NCBI RefSeq assembly: GCF_000759855.1
Contig: NZ_JNAI01000002.1
Location: 1 to 64,000 of the forward strand
Length of the DNA stretch: 64,000 nucleotides
Source: Prochlorococcus marinus str. MIT 9107
Lineage (GTDB): Bacteria > Cyanobacteriota > Cyanobacteriia > PCC-6307 > Cyanobiaceae
Reading direction: 5' to 3'
Shown here: piece after piece, positions 21,119-30,922 of the stretch
Position numbering within the stretch: the first letter of the stretch is position 1
Layout of the letters: each line of letters opens with the position of its first letter
Made by a program: the position numbers and the translations under genes
The notes under the pieces: generated by a model
Databases searched by the model: none
Seen by the model: the letters and a program-made list of their open reading frames with translations, nothing else
Told to the model about the DNA's origin: nothing

Positions 21119-24100
21119 GTTTAAAATCTGAAAACTCTAAAAAACCAATTTTACTTTTAGTCGATGGCCACTCACTTGCTTTTAGAAGTTATTACGCATA
21201 TAGTAGAAGTTTTGAAATTCTTGTAACAGCGAATTTAAAATTAAAAAGTGAAATCAAGGAAGGTCTTGCCGGAGAATTAATAATTGAGAATCCGGATGAA
21301 AAGAAATTTAATGTTCAAATAAATAAAATATACTCAAGAGATTTAAACTATGAAGATATAAGTTATTTCTATCCAGAAAATTCAAGCGAGAAAGATAAAT
21401 TCTTTCAATTTACCCTTAAGTTTTCACCATCTTTATCAAAAGATGATGAAAAGCAATTAAGAAAAGCAATAAATATAAGTTTAGATTTACAAAATAATAA
21501 TTTTGAATTTTATGCTGAACTTGTTCCTGCTAATAGATTAACCACCGACTCTGGGATCCCTACAAATATTACCTATGGATTCCTGAAAAGCCTTTTAGAG
21601 AATTGCAAAAAACATTCTCCTCAAGGTGTTTGTATAGCATTTGATACTAAAGAACTTACATTCAGACAGGAACTTGACCCATCATATAAAGCAAATAGGG
21701 GAGCACCTCCAAGTATTTTTTTAGAGGATATAAAGAGGTTAGAAAATATTCTTAGAAGTCAATTAAACCTGCCTATATTTAAACTTCCAGGTTTTGAAGC
21801 TGATGATATTCTTGGAACAATATCTCAAAAAGCATCAAAAGATAATTGGCACATCAAAATTCTTTCAGGAGATAAAGATCTATTTCAATTGGTTGATTCA
21901 AAAAAAGATATTTATGTCTTATATATGGGAAGTGGTGGTCCATTTGCAAAAAGTTCTGAGCCAATTCTTATGAATGAAGATGGTGTTTTAGATAAATTAG
22001 GAGTTGTACCTGAGAAAGTAGTTGATCTAAAAGCATTAATGGGAGATAGTTCAGATAATATTCCAGGAGTTAAAGGAATTGGTCCAAAAACAGCCATTAA
22101 TTTATTAAGTGAAAATAATGATTTGGAGTGTATATTTGAAACCCTAGATGAAATAAATTTAGGTACAAAAACTAATTATAATGGTTTCATAAAAGGTTCA
22201 GTCTTAAAGAAATTGGAGAATGGTAGAGATTCTGCTTATAAATCTCAATTACTAGCCACTATCAAAACTAACCTCCAAATAGAAAATGATAATTATTTTT
22301 TATCTGAAGTAGATTCGGATAATTTGATAGCCAAACTAAAGGAATTAGAACTTAATTCTCTTGTAAAACAAATAGATAAATTCAATTCAACCTTCAGTGA
22401 AGGTGGTTTTCAAAAAAATGATCAGAATAAAGAAGAGGAAAAAGAATCAAAAATCTCAAAAAAAGTTGAATTAGAAAATAGTGAAAATAAAATCCCTAAA
22501 ATCAAAGTAAATATTATTAATGATCATAAATTACTTGATAAATTAGTTAAAAGACTAGACAAGACGAATGGGATAGTTTCTTTAGATACAGAGACTAATA
22601 GTTTAAATCCAATCGATGCGGAACTTATTGGGATAGGATTATGTCTTGGAGAAGAAATTGATGATTTATTTTATATACCTCTTGGTCATCAAACAAAACA
22701 AGAGACTCCCAATCAATTATCAATTGAAGATGTTTTCTCAAAACTAAGAACTTGGATAGAAGATCCAAAAAAAGAAAAGGCACTCCAGAATTCTAAATTT
22801 GATAGGCAAATATTTTTTAATCATGGACTCGATCTTAAAGGGGTAACCTTTGACACCCTAATAGCAGACTACCTTCTAAATAATCAGGAGAAGCATGGGT
22901 TAAGTGAAATTAGTTTTAGATTATTTGGATTTAAGCCCCCTTCATTTAAGGAAACAGTTGGAAAAAATAAAGACTTTTCATTTGTTGATATTGATGAAGC
23001 AAGTATTTACTGCGGTTATGATGTATTTCTAACTTTTAAGATTGTCAAAATTTTCAAAGAAAGATTTTCAACAGAAAAAGATAAATTAATCAAATTGTTC
23101 GAAGAAATCGAGCTTCCTTTAGAGCCGGTATTGTCACAAATGGAGATGAATGGGATCATAATTGATGTCTCTTATTTAGAGGAACTTTCAAAAGAGTTAA
23201 AAAGCACATTAGAAAATATTGAAGCTAAAGTTTATGAACTGGCAGAAGAAATTTTTAATTTGTCCTCACCAAAACAACTTGGTGAAATTTTATTTGAGAA
23301 GTTATCTCTAGACAAAAGGAAATCAAGAAAAACAAAGACCGGATGGAGTACAGATGCAGTAGTTCTTGAAAAATTAGTCGACGAACACGAAATAATCCAA
23401 CATTTAATAAAACATAGAACTCTTAGCAAATTACTTAGTACTTATATTGATGCACTTCCAAATCTTATTAACGAAAAGACGGGAAGAGTTCATACAAACT
23501 TTAATCAGGCAGCTACTTCTACTGGAAGACTAAGCAGTAGCAATCCTAATCTTCAAAATATCCCAGTCAGAACTGAGTTTAGTAGGAGGATAAGGAAAGC
23601 CTTCTTACCGGAAAAAGGCTGGAAACTAATATCAGCTGATTATTCACAAATAGAATTAAGAATACTTGCTCACTTAGCAAATGAAGAAATACTAATTAAT
23701 GCATTCCAACAAAATGATGATATTCATTCTTTAACTGCAAGACTAATTTTTGAGAAAGAAGAAATATCAGCTGACCAGAGGAGGGTTGGTAAAACGATAA
23801 ATTTTGGAATTATTTATGGAATGGGGCCTAGAAAACTAGCTCGATCAACAGGAGTAAGTACGGAAGAAGCAAAAGATTTTCTAATAAAATATAAAAAAAG
23901 ATACGCAAAAGTTTTTACATTTTTAGAACTTCAACAGCGTCTTTCCCTTTCCAAAGGCTATGTAGAAACTATTTTTGGAAGGAAAAGGGAATTCAAATTT
24001 GATAAAAATGGATTAGGTAGATTATTAGGGAAAGATCCATATGAAATAGATTTACAAAGTGCTAGGAAAGCTGGAATGGAAGCCCTATCATTATTAGCTG

Positions 24101-24360
24101 CCGCAAATGCACCTATTCAAGGTTCAAGTGCAGACATTATTAAAGTAGCCATGGTTCAACTTAATAGGAAATTTATAGAAATGAGCGTCCCAGCAAAAAT
24201 GCTTTTACAAGTACATGATGAATTATTATTTGAGGCTGAACCAAATTCTTTAGAAGAAATAACTAAATTAATTAAGGAAACAATGGAAGGTTGTGTAAAA
24301 TTGAGTGTGCCTCTTGTAGTTGATATTGGAATTGGAGACAATTGGATGGAGACAAAATAA
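21115..24360 (+). CDS. polA: DNA polymerase I with an unusual N-terminal insertion
   Basis: The 1081-residue protein carries all three PolA activities. The 5' nuclease has VDGHSLAFRS (16-25), FRQELDPSYKANRG, GFEADDILGT, SGDKDLFQLV and GDSSDNIPGVKGIGPKTA. The 3'-5' proofreading domain keeps its acidic residues (SLDTETNSLNP, SKFDRQIFF, YCGYDVF). The polymerase has motif A SADYSQIELRI, motif B RRVGKTINFGIIYG and motif C QVHDELLFE. About 105 residues (roughly 32-139) are inserted between YYAYS and NRLTTDSGIPTNITYGF, where relatives have only a few residues. The insertion is in frame, with no stop and the same base composition. It repairs and processes DNA in the cytoplasm. Confidence 0.95.
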   Translation: MSLKSENSKKPILLLVDGHSLAFRSYYAYSRSFEILVTANLKLKSEIKEGLAGELIIENPDEKKFNVQINKIYSRDLNYEDISYFYPENSSEKDKFFQFTLKFSPSLSKDDEKQLRKAINISLDLQNNNFEFYAELVPANRLTTDSGIPTNITYGFLKSLLENCKKHSPQGVCIAFDTKELTFRQELDPSYKANRGAPPSIFLEDIKRLENILRSQLNLPIFKLPGFEADDILGTISQKASKDNWHIKILSGDKDLFQLVDSKKDIYVLYMGSGGPFAKSSEPILMNEDGVLDKLGVVPEKVVDLKALMGDSSDNIPGVKGIGPKTAINLLSENNDLECIFETLDEINLGTKTNYNGFIKGSVLKKLENGRDSAYKSQLLATIKTNLQIENDNYFLSEVDSDNLIAKLKELELNSLVKQIDKFNSTFSEGGFQKNDQNKEEEKESKISKKVELENSENKIPKIKVNIINDHKLLDKLVKRLDKTNGIVSLDTETNSLNPIDAELIGIGLCLGEEIDDLFYIPLGHQTKQETPNQLSIEDVFSKLRTWIEDPKKEKALQNSKFDRQIFFNHGLDLKGVTFDTLIADYLLNNQEKHGLSEISFRLFGFKPPSFKETVGKNKDFSFVDIDEASIYCGYDVFLTFKIVKIFKERFSTEKDKLIKLFEEIELPLEPVLSQMEMNGIIIDVSYLEELSKELKSTLENIEAKVYELAEEIFNLSSPKQLGEILFEKLSLDKRKSRKTKTGWSTDAVVLEKLVDEHEIIQHLIKHRTLSKLLSTYIDALPNLINEKTGRVHTNFNQAATSTGRLSSSNPNLQNIPVRTEFSRRIRKAFLPEKGWKLISADYSQIELRILAHLANEEILINAFQQNDDIHSLTARLIFEKEEISADQRRVGKTINFGIIYGMGPRKLARSTGVSTEEAKDFLIKYKKRYAKVFTFLELQQRLSLSKGYVETIFGRKREFKFDKNGLGRLLGKDPYEIDLQSARKAGMEALSLLAAANAPIQGSSADIIKVAMVQLNRKFIEMSVPAKMLLQVHDELLFEAEPNSLEEITKLIKETMEGCVKLSVPLVVDIGIGDNWMETK

Positions 24361-24384
24361 CCCTTATGAAATACTTAGTTTAAA

Positions 24385-25854
24385 ATGATCAAACTTTTTA
24401 ATACTCTAAGCAAAAAAGTTGAGGTTTTTAAGCCTATTGATGATGTAGTAAAAATTTATTGTTGTGGAGTAACTGTTTATGATTTATGTCATCTTGGTCA
24501 TGCCAGAAGTTATATAGCTTGGGATGTATTGAGAAGATTTTTAATTTACAGTGATTTCAAAGTAAAGTATGTTCAAAATTTTACAGATATAGATGACAAG
24601 ATCTTAAAAAGAGCGAAAGAAGAAAGCAGTTCAATGAAGGAAGTATCTGAAAAGAATATTATTGAATTTCATAGAGATATGGATTCTTTAGGGATAATGC
24701 GTCCGGATAGTATGCCAAGAGCAACGAATCATATATGCAATATCTGCTCTTTCATAACAATCCTTGAGGACAAAGGTTATGCATACTCTAAGGATGGAGA
24801 TGTTTATTATTCTGTTTTTAAAAACAAAAATTATGGAAAGCTAAGTAATCAAAATATAAAAGAACAAAATATCAATCAGCAAGGAAGAATGGATAATGAG
24901 GAAAATAATAAAAAACTTAATCCTCAAGATTTTGCACTATGGAAAAAAGCCAAAGATGATGAACCATTTTTTGATTCGCCATGGGGTAAAGGTAGGCCAG
25001 GATGGCATATTGAATGTTCGGCGATGGTTAAAGATGAATTAGGAGATACTATTGATATCCATTTAGGTGGTTCTGATTTGATTTTTCCACATCATGAGAA
25101 TGAAATCGCCCAATCAGAAGCAGCCAATGGCAAAAAGCTCGCGAACTATTGGTTACACAATGGGATGGTCAATGTAAATGGACAAAAGATGAGTAAATCC
25201 CTTAAAAATTTTAAAACTATCAGAGAGCTAATTAAGTCAGGTATAAGCCCTATGACTTTGCGATATTTTGTTATGACTGTTAATTATAGAAAACCACTTG
25301 ATTTTACTGAAAAAGCTTTAAGGAGTGCTTCAGATGCTTGGAAAAATATTAATGTAGCCCTTTCTTTTATGGACCTTACAAAAGGTGCTTTTAGATCTAT
25401 TGATAAAAATGAATCTATCGAAGAAGAATATAAAGAGAAAATAAGTTTTGAATTATCTCAAAAAAAGCTTAAATTTTATGAGGCTCTGGGAAATGACCTT
25501 AATACCGCAGGTGCTATTGCAATTATTTACGATTTAGCGAAACCATTAAAAAACTTTTTAAACCAATTTCAAAGGGTTGAAGGTTTTAAAATAGAACTAA
25601 ATGAAAAATTCTTTCTAATTGAGAATTTTAAAGCTCTTGAAAAGTTGACTGAGGTGCTTGGTCTTAAAAAAGAGGTTTTAGTAAAAGAAAGTAAAATAAA
25701 AGAAGAAGAAATATCATCGCTTATTAATGAAAGATTGAAAGCAAAAAAGGAAAAGAATTATTCGAAGGCTGATGAAATTAGGAATTTGTTAAAAGAAAAA
25801 GGTATTGAACTTATTGATCAATCAAAGGAAATAACAAAATGGATAAGGGTCTAA
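24385..25854 (+). CDS. cysS: Cysteinyl-tRNA synthetase
   Basis: The 489-residue class I synthetase charges tRNA-Cys. The HIGH-type motif is HLGHARS (36-42), the KMSKS motif is QKMSKSLKNF (about residue 266), and the zinc ligands are in YCCGVTVYD, HIECSAMV and FPHHENEIAQSE. The C-terminal DALR/anticodon part ends EIRNLLKEKGIELIDQSKEI. Length is typical with a modest insertion near 155-180 (KEQNINQQGRMDNEENNKKL). It starts 24 bases after polA on the same strand. Confidence 0.95.
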   Translation: MIKLFNTLSKKVEVFKPIDDVVKIYCCGVTVYDLCHLGHARSYIAWDVLRRFLIYSDFKVKYVQNFTDIDDKILKRAKEESSSMKEVSEKNIIEFHRDMDSLGIMRPDSMPRATNHICNICSFITILEDKGYAYSKDGDVYYSVFKNKNYGKLSNQNIKEQNINQQGRMDNEENNKKLNPQDFALWKKAKDDEPFFDSPWGKGRPGWHIECSAMVKDELGDTIDIHLGGSDLIFPHHENEIAQSEAANGKKLANYWLHNGMVNVNGQKMSKSLKNFKTIRELIKSGISPMTLRYFVMTVNYRKPLDFTEKALRSASDAWKNINVALSFMDLTKGAFRSIDKNESIEEEYKEKISFELSQKKLKFYEALGNDLNTAGAIAIIYDLAKPLKNFLNQFQRVEGFKIELNEKFFLIENFKALEKLTEVLGLKKEVLVKESKIKEEEISSLINERLKAKKEKNYSKADEIRNLLKEKGIELIDQSKEITKWIRV

Positions 25855-25936
25855 ATTTTAAGAAAAAAACCAATTTGAAATTTTTGTTTTTTAAATACAC
25901 CTTTAAATGGGAAGATATTAGAAATATCAGAGAAAT

Positions 25937-27166
25937 TTGAAATACATTACTGTGCTCGGTTCGACTGGTTCAATAGGGACTCAAACTCTCGAAATAGCTA
26001 GTGAGCAGCCTTATAATTTTAAAGCTGTAGCTCTTTCCGCAGGAAGAAATATTAATTTATTAACTGAACAAGTTAAAACACATAAACCAGAAGTAGTTGC
26101 AATTGAGGATGAAAATCTTATAGAAGATTTAAAAGATAATATTAATAACTTAGATTTAGATAGTGCTCCCTTGGTGTTGGGTGGAAAGGAGGGGATTAAC
26201 GCAGTTGCAGCATGGGACAAGGCAGATACTGTGGTAACAGGGATAGTAGGCTGTGCAGGCTTAATTCCAACAATGTCAGCAATTAATGCCGGGAAAAATA
26301 TTGCACTTGCTAACAAAGAAACTTTAATTGCGGCAGGGCCAATTGTTATTCCTGCATTAAAGAAAAATAATAGTAGGCTTTTACCTGCTGATTCAGAACA
26401 CTCTGCTATCTTTCAATGTTTACAAGGATTACCTAATTATGAAAATGCAGATTTTTCAACAGGAGAGACGCCTACTGGTTTAAAAGCCATACATTTAACA
26501 GCCTCTGGTGGTGCTTTCAGAGATTGGGCCGTTGAGGATTTAAAGCATGTCACAGTGGAAGATGCGACTTCACATCCTAATTGGGATATGGGAAAAAAAA
26601 TAACTGTAGATTCTGCAACTCTTATGAATAAAGGATTAGAAGTTATTGAAGCTCATTATTTATTTGGGACTTCTTACGAAAATATCGAAATAGTTATCCA
26701 CCCTCAAAGTATTATTCATTCAATGATTGAGATGGAAGATTCTTCAGTATTAGCTCAATTAGGTTGGCCAGACATGAAACTTCCTATTTTATATGCAATG
26801 AGTTGGCCTGAAAGATTTAAAACAAATTGGAAAAGATTAAACCTAAGTGAAATTGGAAAATTAACTTTTAAAGAGCCAGACGAGTTTAAATATCCATGCA
26901 TGGGACTTGCCTATGCCGCAGGAAGATCTTCTGGGACTATGCCTGCAGTTTTAAATGCTGCTAATGAAATGGCTGTTGAACAATTCCTTAAAGAAAAAAT
27001 TTCTTTTCAAGAAATTCCAACATTTATAAGTAAAGCTTGTGAATCACATATGGAGAATTTGAATTTGAGTCCAGAATTGGAGGATATTCTTGAAGTAGAC
27101 AATTGGGCCAGACTTTTTGTTAAGCAAGAAATTAAAAAAGGGAAAAAATACGTAAGTATTGGATAA
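25937..27166 (+). CDS. dxr: 1-deoxy-D-xylulose 5-phosphate reductoisomerase
   Basis: The 409-residue enzyme converts DXP to MEP with NADPH, the first committed step of the non-mevalonate isoprenoid pathway that feeds carotenoids and the chlorophyll tail. The NADPH loop is [16 protein letters not shown] (6-21). Substrate and metal segments are [46 protein letters not shown] and [12 protein letters not shown]. The C-terminal four-helix domain is complete. The start is TTG at 25937; no ATG fits the conserved N terminus. Confidence 0.95.
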   Translation: MKYITVLGSTGSIGTQTLEIASEQPYNFKAVALSAGRNINLLTEQVKTHKPEVVAIEDENLIEDLKDNINNLDLDSAPLVLGGKEGINAVAAWDKADTVVTGIVGCAGLIPTMSAINAGKNIALANKETLIAAGPIVIPALKKNNSRLLPADSEHSAIFQCLQGLPNYENADFSTGETPTGLKAIHLTASGGAFRDWAVEDLKHVTVEDATSHPNWDMGKKITVDSATLMNKGLEVIEAHYLFGTSYENIEIVIHPQSIIHSMIEMEDSSVLAQLGWPDMKLPILYAMSWPERFKTNWKRLNLSEIGKLTFKEPDEFKYPCMGLAYAAGRSSGTMPAVLNAANEMAVEQFLKEKISFQEIPTFISKACESHMENLNLSPELEDILEVDNWARLFVKQEIKKGKKYVSIG

Positions 27167-27277
27167 ACTCTTTTACTTTCTGATCCCTTCTACTATTTCT
27201 TGTGAAATGACATAGAAATACAAAATTTTTATACTGGATCGGATACATCCAATAATTTTATAATGTGTTGTAAATTT

Positions 27278-27826
27278 TTAAATTTGTTTATAAATCTCAT
27301 TAATCAATGGTCTTTTAATTTCAGGCAATATTTTGCCATACCCTACCCAAATAAATCCTATTATTTCCTCTAATAAAGGATCCATATTAAGGATATTATA
27401 AATTCTTTTACTTCTAATTATTTCTCCAGAAGACCATTTAATATTAACTCTGCTCGAAGCAAGAGATATTGCCAAATTTTGGATAGCACATGCACAAGCT
27501 GCGTAATCTTCCTTTTTTATTAATTCATCTTTATTTAAAATTTGACTTGAAATTAATAAATGAGAAGGATTCAGAAATTTATCTCTAATAATTTTCTTGG
27601 AATTCTCATCTAACAACTTTTTTGATGATTTAATATCAATTGCTAGTTTTAAGATTTCATTTCTTTTGCTTATGCCAATTGAATAAAATCTCCAAGGAAA
27701 AGTTAATCTGTGACAGGGAGCCTGATTTGCTGCATTTATAGCATTATAAATTAATTTCTCGTCAACTTTTTTTGAATTAAAAGCATGAACAGTTCTTCTC
27801 TCAAAAATAGCGGCATTTGTATCCAT
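27278..27826 (-). CDS. Nitroreductase-family FMN oxidoreductase
   Basis: The 182-residue protein has the family start AAIFERRTVHAFNSKKVDEK and the FMN phosphate-binding segment AANQAPCHRLTFPWRFYSIG. It also carries the AACACAIQNLAISLASSRVN helix and a C-terminal EEIIGFIWVGYGKILP strand typical of the NfnB/RutE fold. Members are dimeric and reduce nitro or quinone-type compounds with NAD(P)H. The natural substrate here is unknown. It stands alone on the minus strand. Confidence 0.85.
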   Translation of the reverse strand: MDTNAAIFERRTVHAFNSKKVDEKLIYNAINAANQAPCHRLTFPWRFYSIGISKRNEILKLAIDIKSSKKLLDENSKKIIRDKFLNPSHLLISSQILNKDELIKKEDYAACACAIQNLAISLASSRVNIKWSSGEIIRSKRIYNILNMDPLLEEIIGFIWVGYGKILPEIKRPLINEIYKQI

Positions 27827-27855
27827 AACTAAATAATAATAGCTTACTAAGCTCT

Positions 27856-27884
27856 AAAAAAAAGGGCTAAACGATCCTTTTAGC
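27856..27884 (-). terminator. Intrinsic terminator downstream of the pnt-yheT operon
   Basis: On the minus strand GCTAAA pairs with TTTAGC (27879-27884 with 27866-27871), followed by CCTTTTTTTT. It lies about 215 bases after the stop of the hydrolase gene at 28100, so the transcript would carry a long 3' tail or a small RNA. Confidence 0.65.
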
Positions 27885-28099
27885 ACTTTCGCTGTGGGTT
27901 GTTCATACGCTCTTTTTTTGTTTAGAATCGTGGCAAAACGATTTTGAATAGGTCTAAAGCGATATAAAATGATTTAGAGAGAACCAGAACCAAGCTTTTC
28001 TAGATATTTATCAGTATCAAAATCCCTTAAATCAATAGTAAAAACTTACTTTCTAAGTTGTTGCACTACGGTATTAGCATTAATTCTTATCATATAGTC

Positions 28100-29188
28100 C
28101 TAGATACTGACAAACCAATTCTTTACAGCTTCATCTGACCAGCAGCCATTTATAGAGTGAAAACCATTATGACCTCCTTTTTTAGTTATTAAAAAAGTAA
28201 ATTTATCTATAGATTCTTTTCTTAAATTCATAGTGGTCTTATATGGAACCCAAGGATCATCTTTAGCATGAATAAAAAGCATTGAAGGTAATTTTTTTAT
28301 TGATTTCTGAATTCTAAATATTGGAGAAGCTTTAAAATAATAATCTTCTAAAGAATTAAATCCCCAACTAGGAGCTGTAAATTTTTGATCAAATTCTCTT
28401 ATACTTTTTAAACTTCTAATTGTTTTACTTAATTTCTCGTTTTTAAGAATTTTGCCCTCATCATTATATCCATCCCATAATTGATTTTTTAAGCGGTGAA
28501 GTAACCATTTTTGGTAGACATAATTTCTAGGTTTTTCAATACAGAGACTACATGATGATAAATCTAAAGGACTACTTACGCAGGCTAGACCATCTAAAAG
28601 TCTTTCTCCATTGTTTTCATCATAATCTAAGCAGGCATTTAAAAGAATTGTTCCACCTAAAGATAATCCAACTCCGTATATCGGAAGACTGTTATTTCTT
28701 ATAATCAAATCTTTAAACTTTGAATTAATTAATTTTTTAAAATATTTAATTGTTGAAATAACATCACTGGAGCATCTAGCACAATAATTTCCTTTAGCCA
28801 AATATCTCGCAGACCCAGATCCTCTTAGATTTAATTTAAGAACTCCAAAACCATTTTTTGCTAATTTCCTAGAGATTCGTCTTAAACCAAACCTTTTAGT
28901 TGAACCCCCTAAACCATGTGTAACGATAACAAAACCCTTTAAAGAGGTTAAGTTCTCAGGTAATTCTAAAAAACCCAGAAGGTAATCACATTCAAATTTT
29001 TCAGAAAGAATTTTATTAATCGGAAAGAATATTTTTTTATTTTTTATTGATTTACCAAAATCAATAACAAAAGTATCTCTCAAAGTTTGTAAATCGCCAC
29101 CTATCCAAGGTAAGACTTCTTGAAATGGCTTATTTTTTAAGTAATCTGAAAAACTAAAAGATATACTATTATTTCTCACCAACTCCAA
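28100..29188 (-). CDS. YheT-family alpha/beta hydrolase
   Basis: The 362-residue enzyme has the lid-less alpha/beta fold. Oxyanion and nucleophile regions are VTHGLGGSTKRFGLRRIS and YGVGLSLGGTILLNACL (Ser in GLSLGG). The acid is in HAKDDPWVPYKT and the His in KKGGHNGFHS. The LNLRGSGSARYL segment is typical of YheT/EMB8-type esterases. The start is TTG at 29188, overlapping the end of pntB by 20 bases, which places it in the pnt operon. The substrate is unknown. Confidence 0.85.
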   Translation of the reverse strand: MELVRNNSISFSFSDYLKNKPFQEVLPWIGGDLQTLRDTFVIDFGKSIKNKKIFFPINKILSEKFECDYLLGFLELPENLTSLKGFVIVTHGLGGSTKRFGLRRISRKLAKNGFGVLKLNLRGSGSARYLAKGNYCARCSSDVISTIKYFKKLINSKFKDLIIRNNSLPIYGVGLSLGGTILLNACLDYDENNGERLLDGLACVSSPLDLSSCSLCIEKPRNYVYQKWLLHRLKNQLWDGYNDEGKILKNEKLSKTIRSLKSIREFDQKFTAPSWGFNSLEDYYFKASPIFRIQKSIKKLPSMLFIHAKDDPWVPYKTTMNLRKESIDKFTFLITKKGGHNGFHSINGCWSDEAVKNWFVSI

Positions 29189-30608
29189 GATCCTTTAATT
29201 CTCCAATTAAATCACTCAATACCTTCTTTGCATCACCAAAGACCATTGAAGTATTTGGCAGATCAAATAAATCATTTTTTATTCCGGAGTAACCTGCACT
29301 CATACCTCTTTTAATTACAAAAACCGTTCTTGCTTCCTGCACATCAAGAACTGGCATGCCATATAAAGGAGAAGAACTATCATTTTTAGCCTGAGGATTA
29401 ACTACATCATTTGCTCCTAAAACTAAAACAACATCGGTTGCTGGAAAATCAGGATTTACAGCATCCATCTCTTTAAGTTGTTCGTAAGGAACATCTGCTT
29501 CAGCTAAAAGTACATTCATATGTCCAGGCATCCTACCTGCTACAGGATGTATCGCATAAACAACTTCAATACCATTTTGCTCAAGTTTTTTTGTCACTTC
29601 TCTTAAAGTATGTTGGGCTTGAGCTACTGCGAGACCATAACCAGGAACAATTATTACCTTGTTAGCTGCCTCTAAAGTCAATGCACATTCTTCAACACTA
29701 CAAGAAGTTATATTTGTGTATTCTCCTGATCCAGAAGAGGCTGTAGTTTGTGCAGATAAAGATCCTCCAAAAAGAACTGAGACCAATGATCTATTCATAC
29801 CCTTGCACATTACTTGAGTAAGTATTAGACCTGCTGCTCCAACCATTGCACCTGCCACTATCAAAAGCTGACTATCAACAACGAAACCTGCTGCTGCTGC
29901 TGCGATCCCTGAATAGCTATTCAATAAAGATATAACAACTGGCATATCGGCTCCACCAATTGGCAAAGTCACTCCTATACCTAACAAAGAAGAAACTATA
30001 ACTAAAAGCCAAATAGAACTGGTATTGCCGTTTATCAAGTCAAGAAAGGCTATCAAGGAAGCGACTACAAAAACAATATTTACAAAATGTCTAACTTTGC
30101 TCTGAGTCCATCCTGGAGTTGACAACCAACCCTGTAACTTTGCCATTGCCACAATTGAACCAGTGAAAGTTATTGCACCTACAAATATAGAAACAGATAT
30201 AGAAACTTGGTTAATAAGTGACTTAAAAAAATCAAAATTTTCTAGACTATTAGAAATAGGAAAAACAGCCACTCCCAAGGCCACTAAAAGTGATGACATT
30301 CCACCACAACCATTAAACAATGCAACTGTCTCAGGCATGGAAGTCATCGGTACTTTTTTTGCAAGTATTGCTCCGAGTAAACTACCTATAATTGATCCAA
30401 TTATTATCCAAATCCAAGACTGAATAGTAATTCCAGATGTACCCAAATAATAGGATAGTAATCCTATTACTGATAGGGACATTGCAAATGCAGCTAATCT
30501 ATTAGCATCCCTAGCTGATTTTACTTTTGACAATCCTTTTATTCCCAAAGCAAGAAAAAGAACAGCTAGAAGGTCAATAACGAATTTAATGATTACGGGT
30601 AGATTCAT
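29169..30608 (-). CDS. pntB: NAD(P) transhydrogenase subunit beta
   Basis: The 479-residue subunit couples proton movement to hydride transfer between NADH and NADP. The N-terminal two-thirds hold about nine membrane helices, and the C-terminal domain III binds NADP (KVIIVPGYGLAVAQAQHTLR, YAIHPVAGRMPGHMNVLLAE, ADVVLVLGANDVVNPQAKND rewritten here as VVLVLGANDVVNP). It is encoded last of the pntA1-pntA2-pntB set, eight bases after pntA2. It acts in the cytoplasmic or thylakoid membrane to balance NADPH. Confidence 0.95.
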   Translation of the reverse strand: MNLPVIIKFVIDLLAVLFLALGIKGLSKVKSARDANRLAAFAMSLSVIGLLSYYLGTSGITIQSWIWIIIGSIIGSLLGAILAKKVPMTSMPETVALFNGCGGMSSLLVALGVAVFPISNSLENFDFFKSLINQVSISVSIFVGAITFTGSIVAMAKLQGWLSTPGWTQSKVRHFVNIVFVVASLIAFLDLINGNTSSIWLLVIVSSLLGIGVTLPIGGADMPVVISLLNSYSGIAAAAAGFVVDSQLLIVAGAMVGAAGLILTQVMCKGMNRSLVSVLFGGSLSAQTTASSGSGEYTNITSCSVEECALTLEAANKVIIVPGYGLAVAQAQHTLREVTKKLEQNGIEVVYAIHPVAGRMPGHMNVLLAEADVPYEQLKEMDAVNPDFPATDVVLVLGANDVVNPQAKNDSSSPLYGMPVLDVQEARTVFVIKRGMSAGYSGIKNDLFDLPNTSMVFGDAKKVLSDLIGELKDLGVGEK

Positions 30609-30616
30609 ACTAAAAA

Positions 30617-30910
30617 TTACTTTTTATTTGATGGTTTACGGCTAAACATTGCGAGCATGCGATCAGTTACGAAGAAACCTCCCACTACATTGAAAAGAGC
30701 GAATCCAAGAGAAACTGAACCAATAATTAAAAGCGGAACGTTACCTTCTGCTTTCACAATTAAAGTCAATGCTGCCAGCATTGTTATTCCTGAGATTGCA
30801 TTTGCTCCACTCATTAAAGGTGTATGAAGAGTAGGCGGAACTTTTCCTATTAACTCTAGGCCTAATAAACTACCAAGTAAAAGGACCCAAAGGAGACTTA
30901 TAAAAGACAT
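30617..30910 (-). CDS. pntA2: NAD(P) transhydrogenase alpha subunit, membrane part
   Basis: The 97-residue protein corresponds to the membrane C-terminal piece of PntA, encoded separately as is usual in cyanobacteria. It has three helices (LLWVLLLGSLLGLELIGKVP, ANAISGITMLAALTLIVKAE, LIIGSVSLGFALFNVVGGFF) and ends with FVTDRMLAMFSRKPSNKK. The FVTDRML end is highly characteristic. It lies between pntA1 and pntB with short gaps. Confidence 0.93.
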   Translation of the reverse strand: MSFISLLWVLLLGSLLGLELIGKVPPTLHTPLMSGANAISGITMLAALTLIVKAEGNVPLLIIGSVSLGFALFNVVGGFFVTDRMLAMFSRKPSNKK

Positions 30911-30922
30911 AATTTTAAAACC

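Noticed and set aside
21208-21535. Intein in polA
   Set aside because: The inserted part is too short, does not start with Cys or Ser at a proper junction, and lacks the His-Asn end expected of an intein.
30163-30423. Plus-strand open frame of 86 codons inside pntB
   Set aside because: It lies antisense to a highly conserved membrane protein and its product has no independent features.
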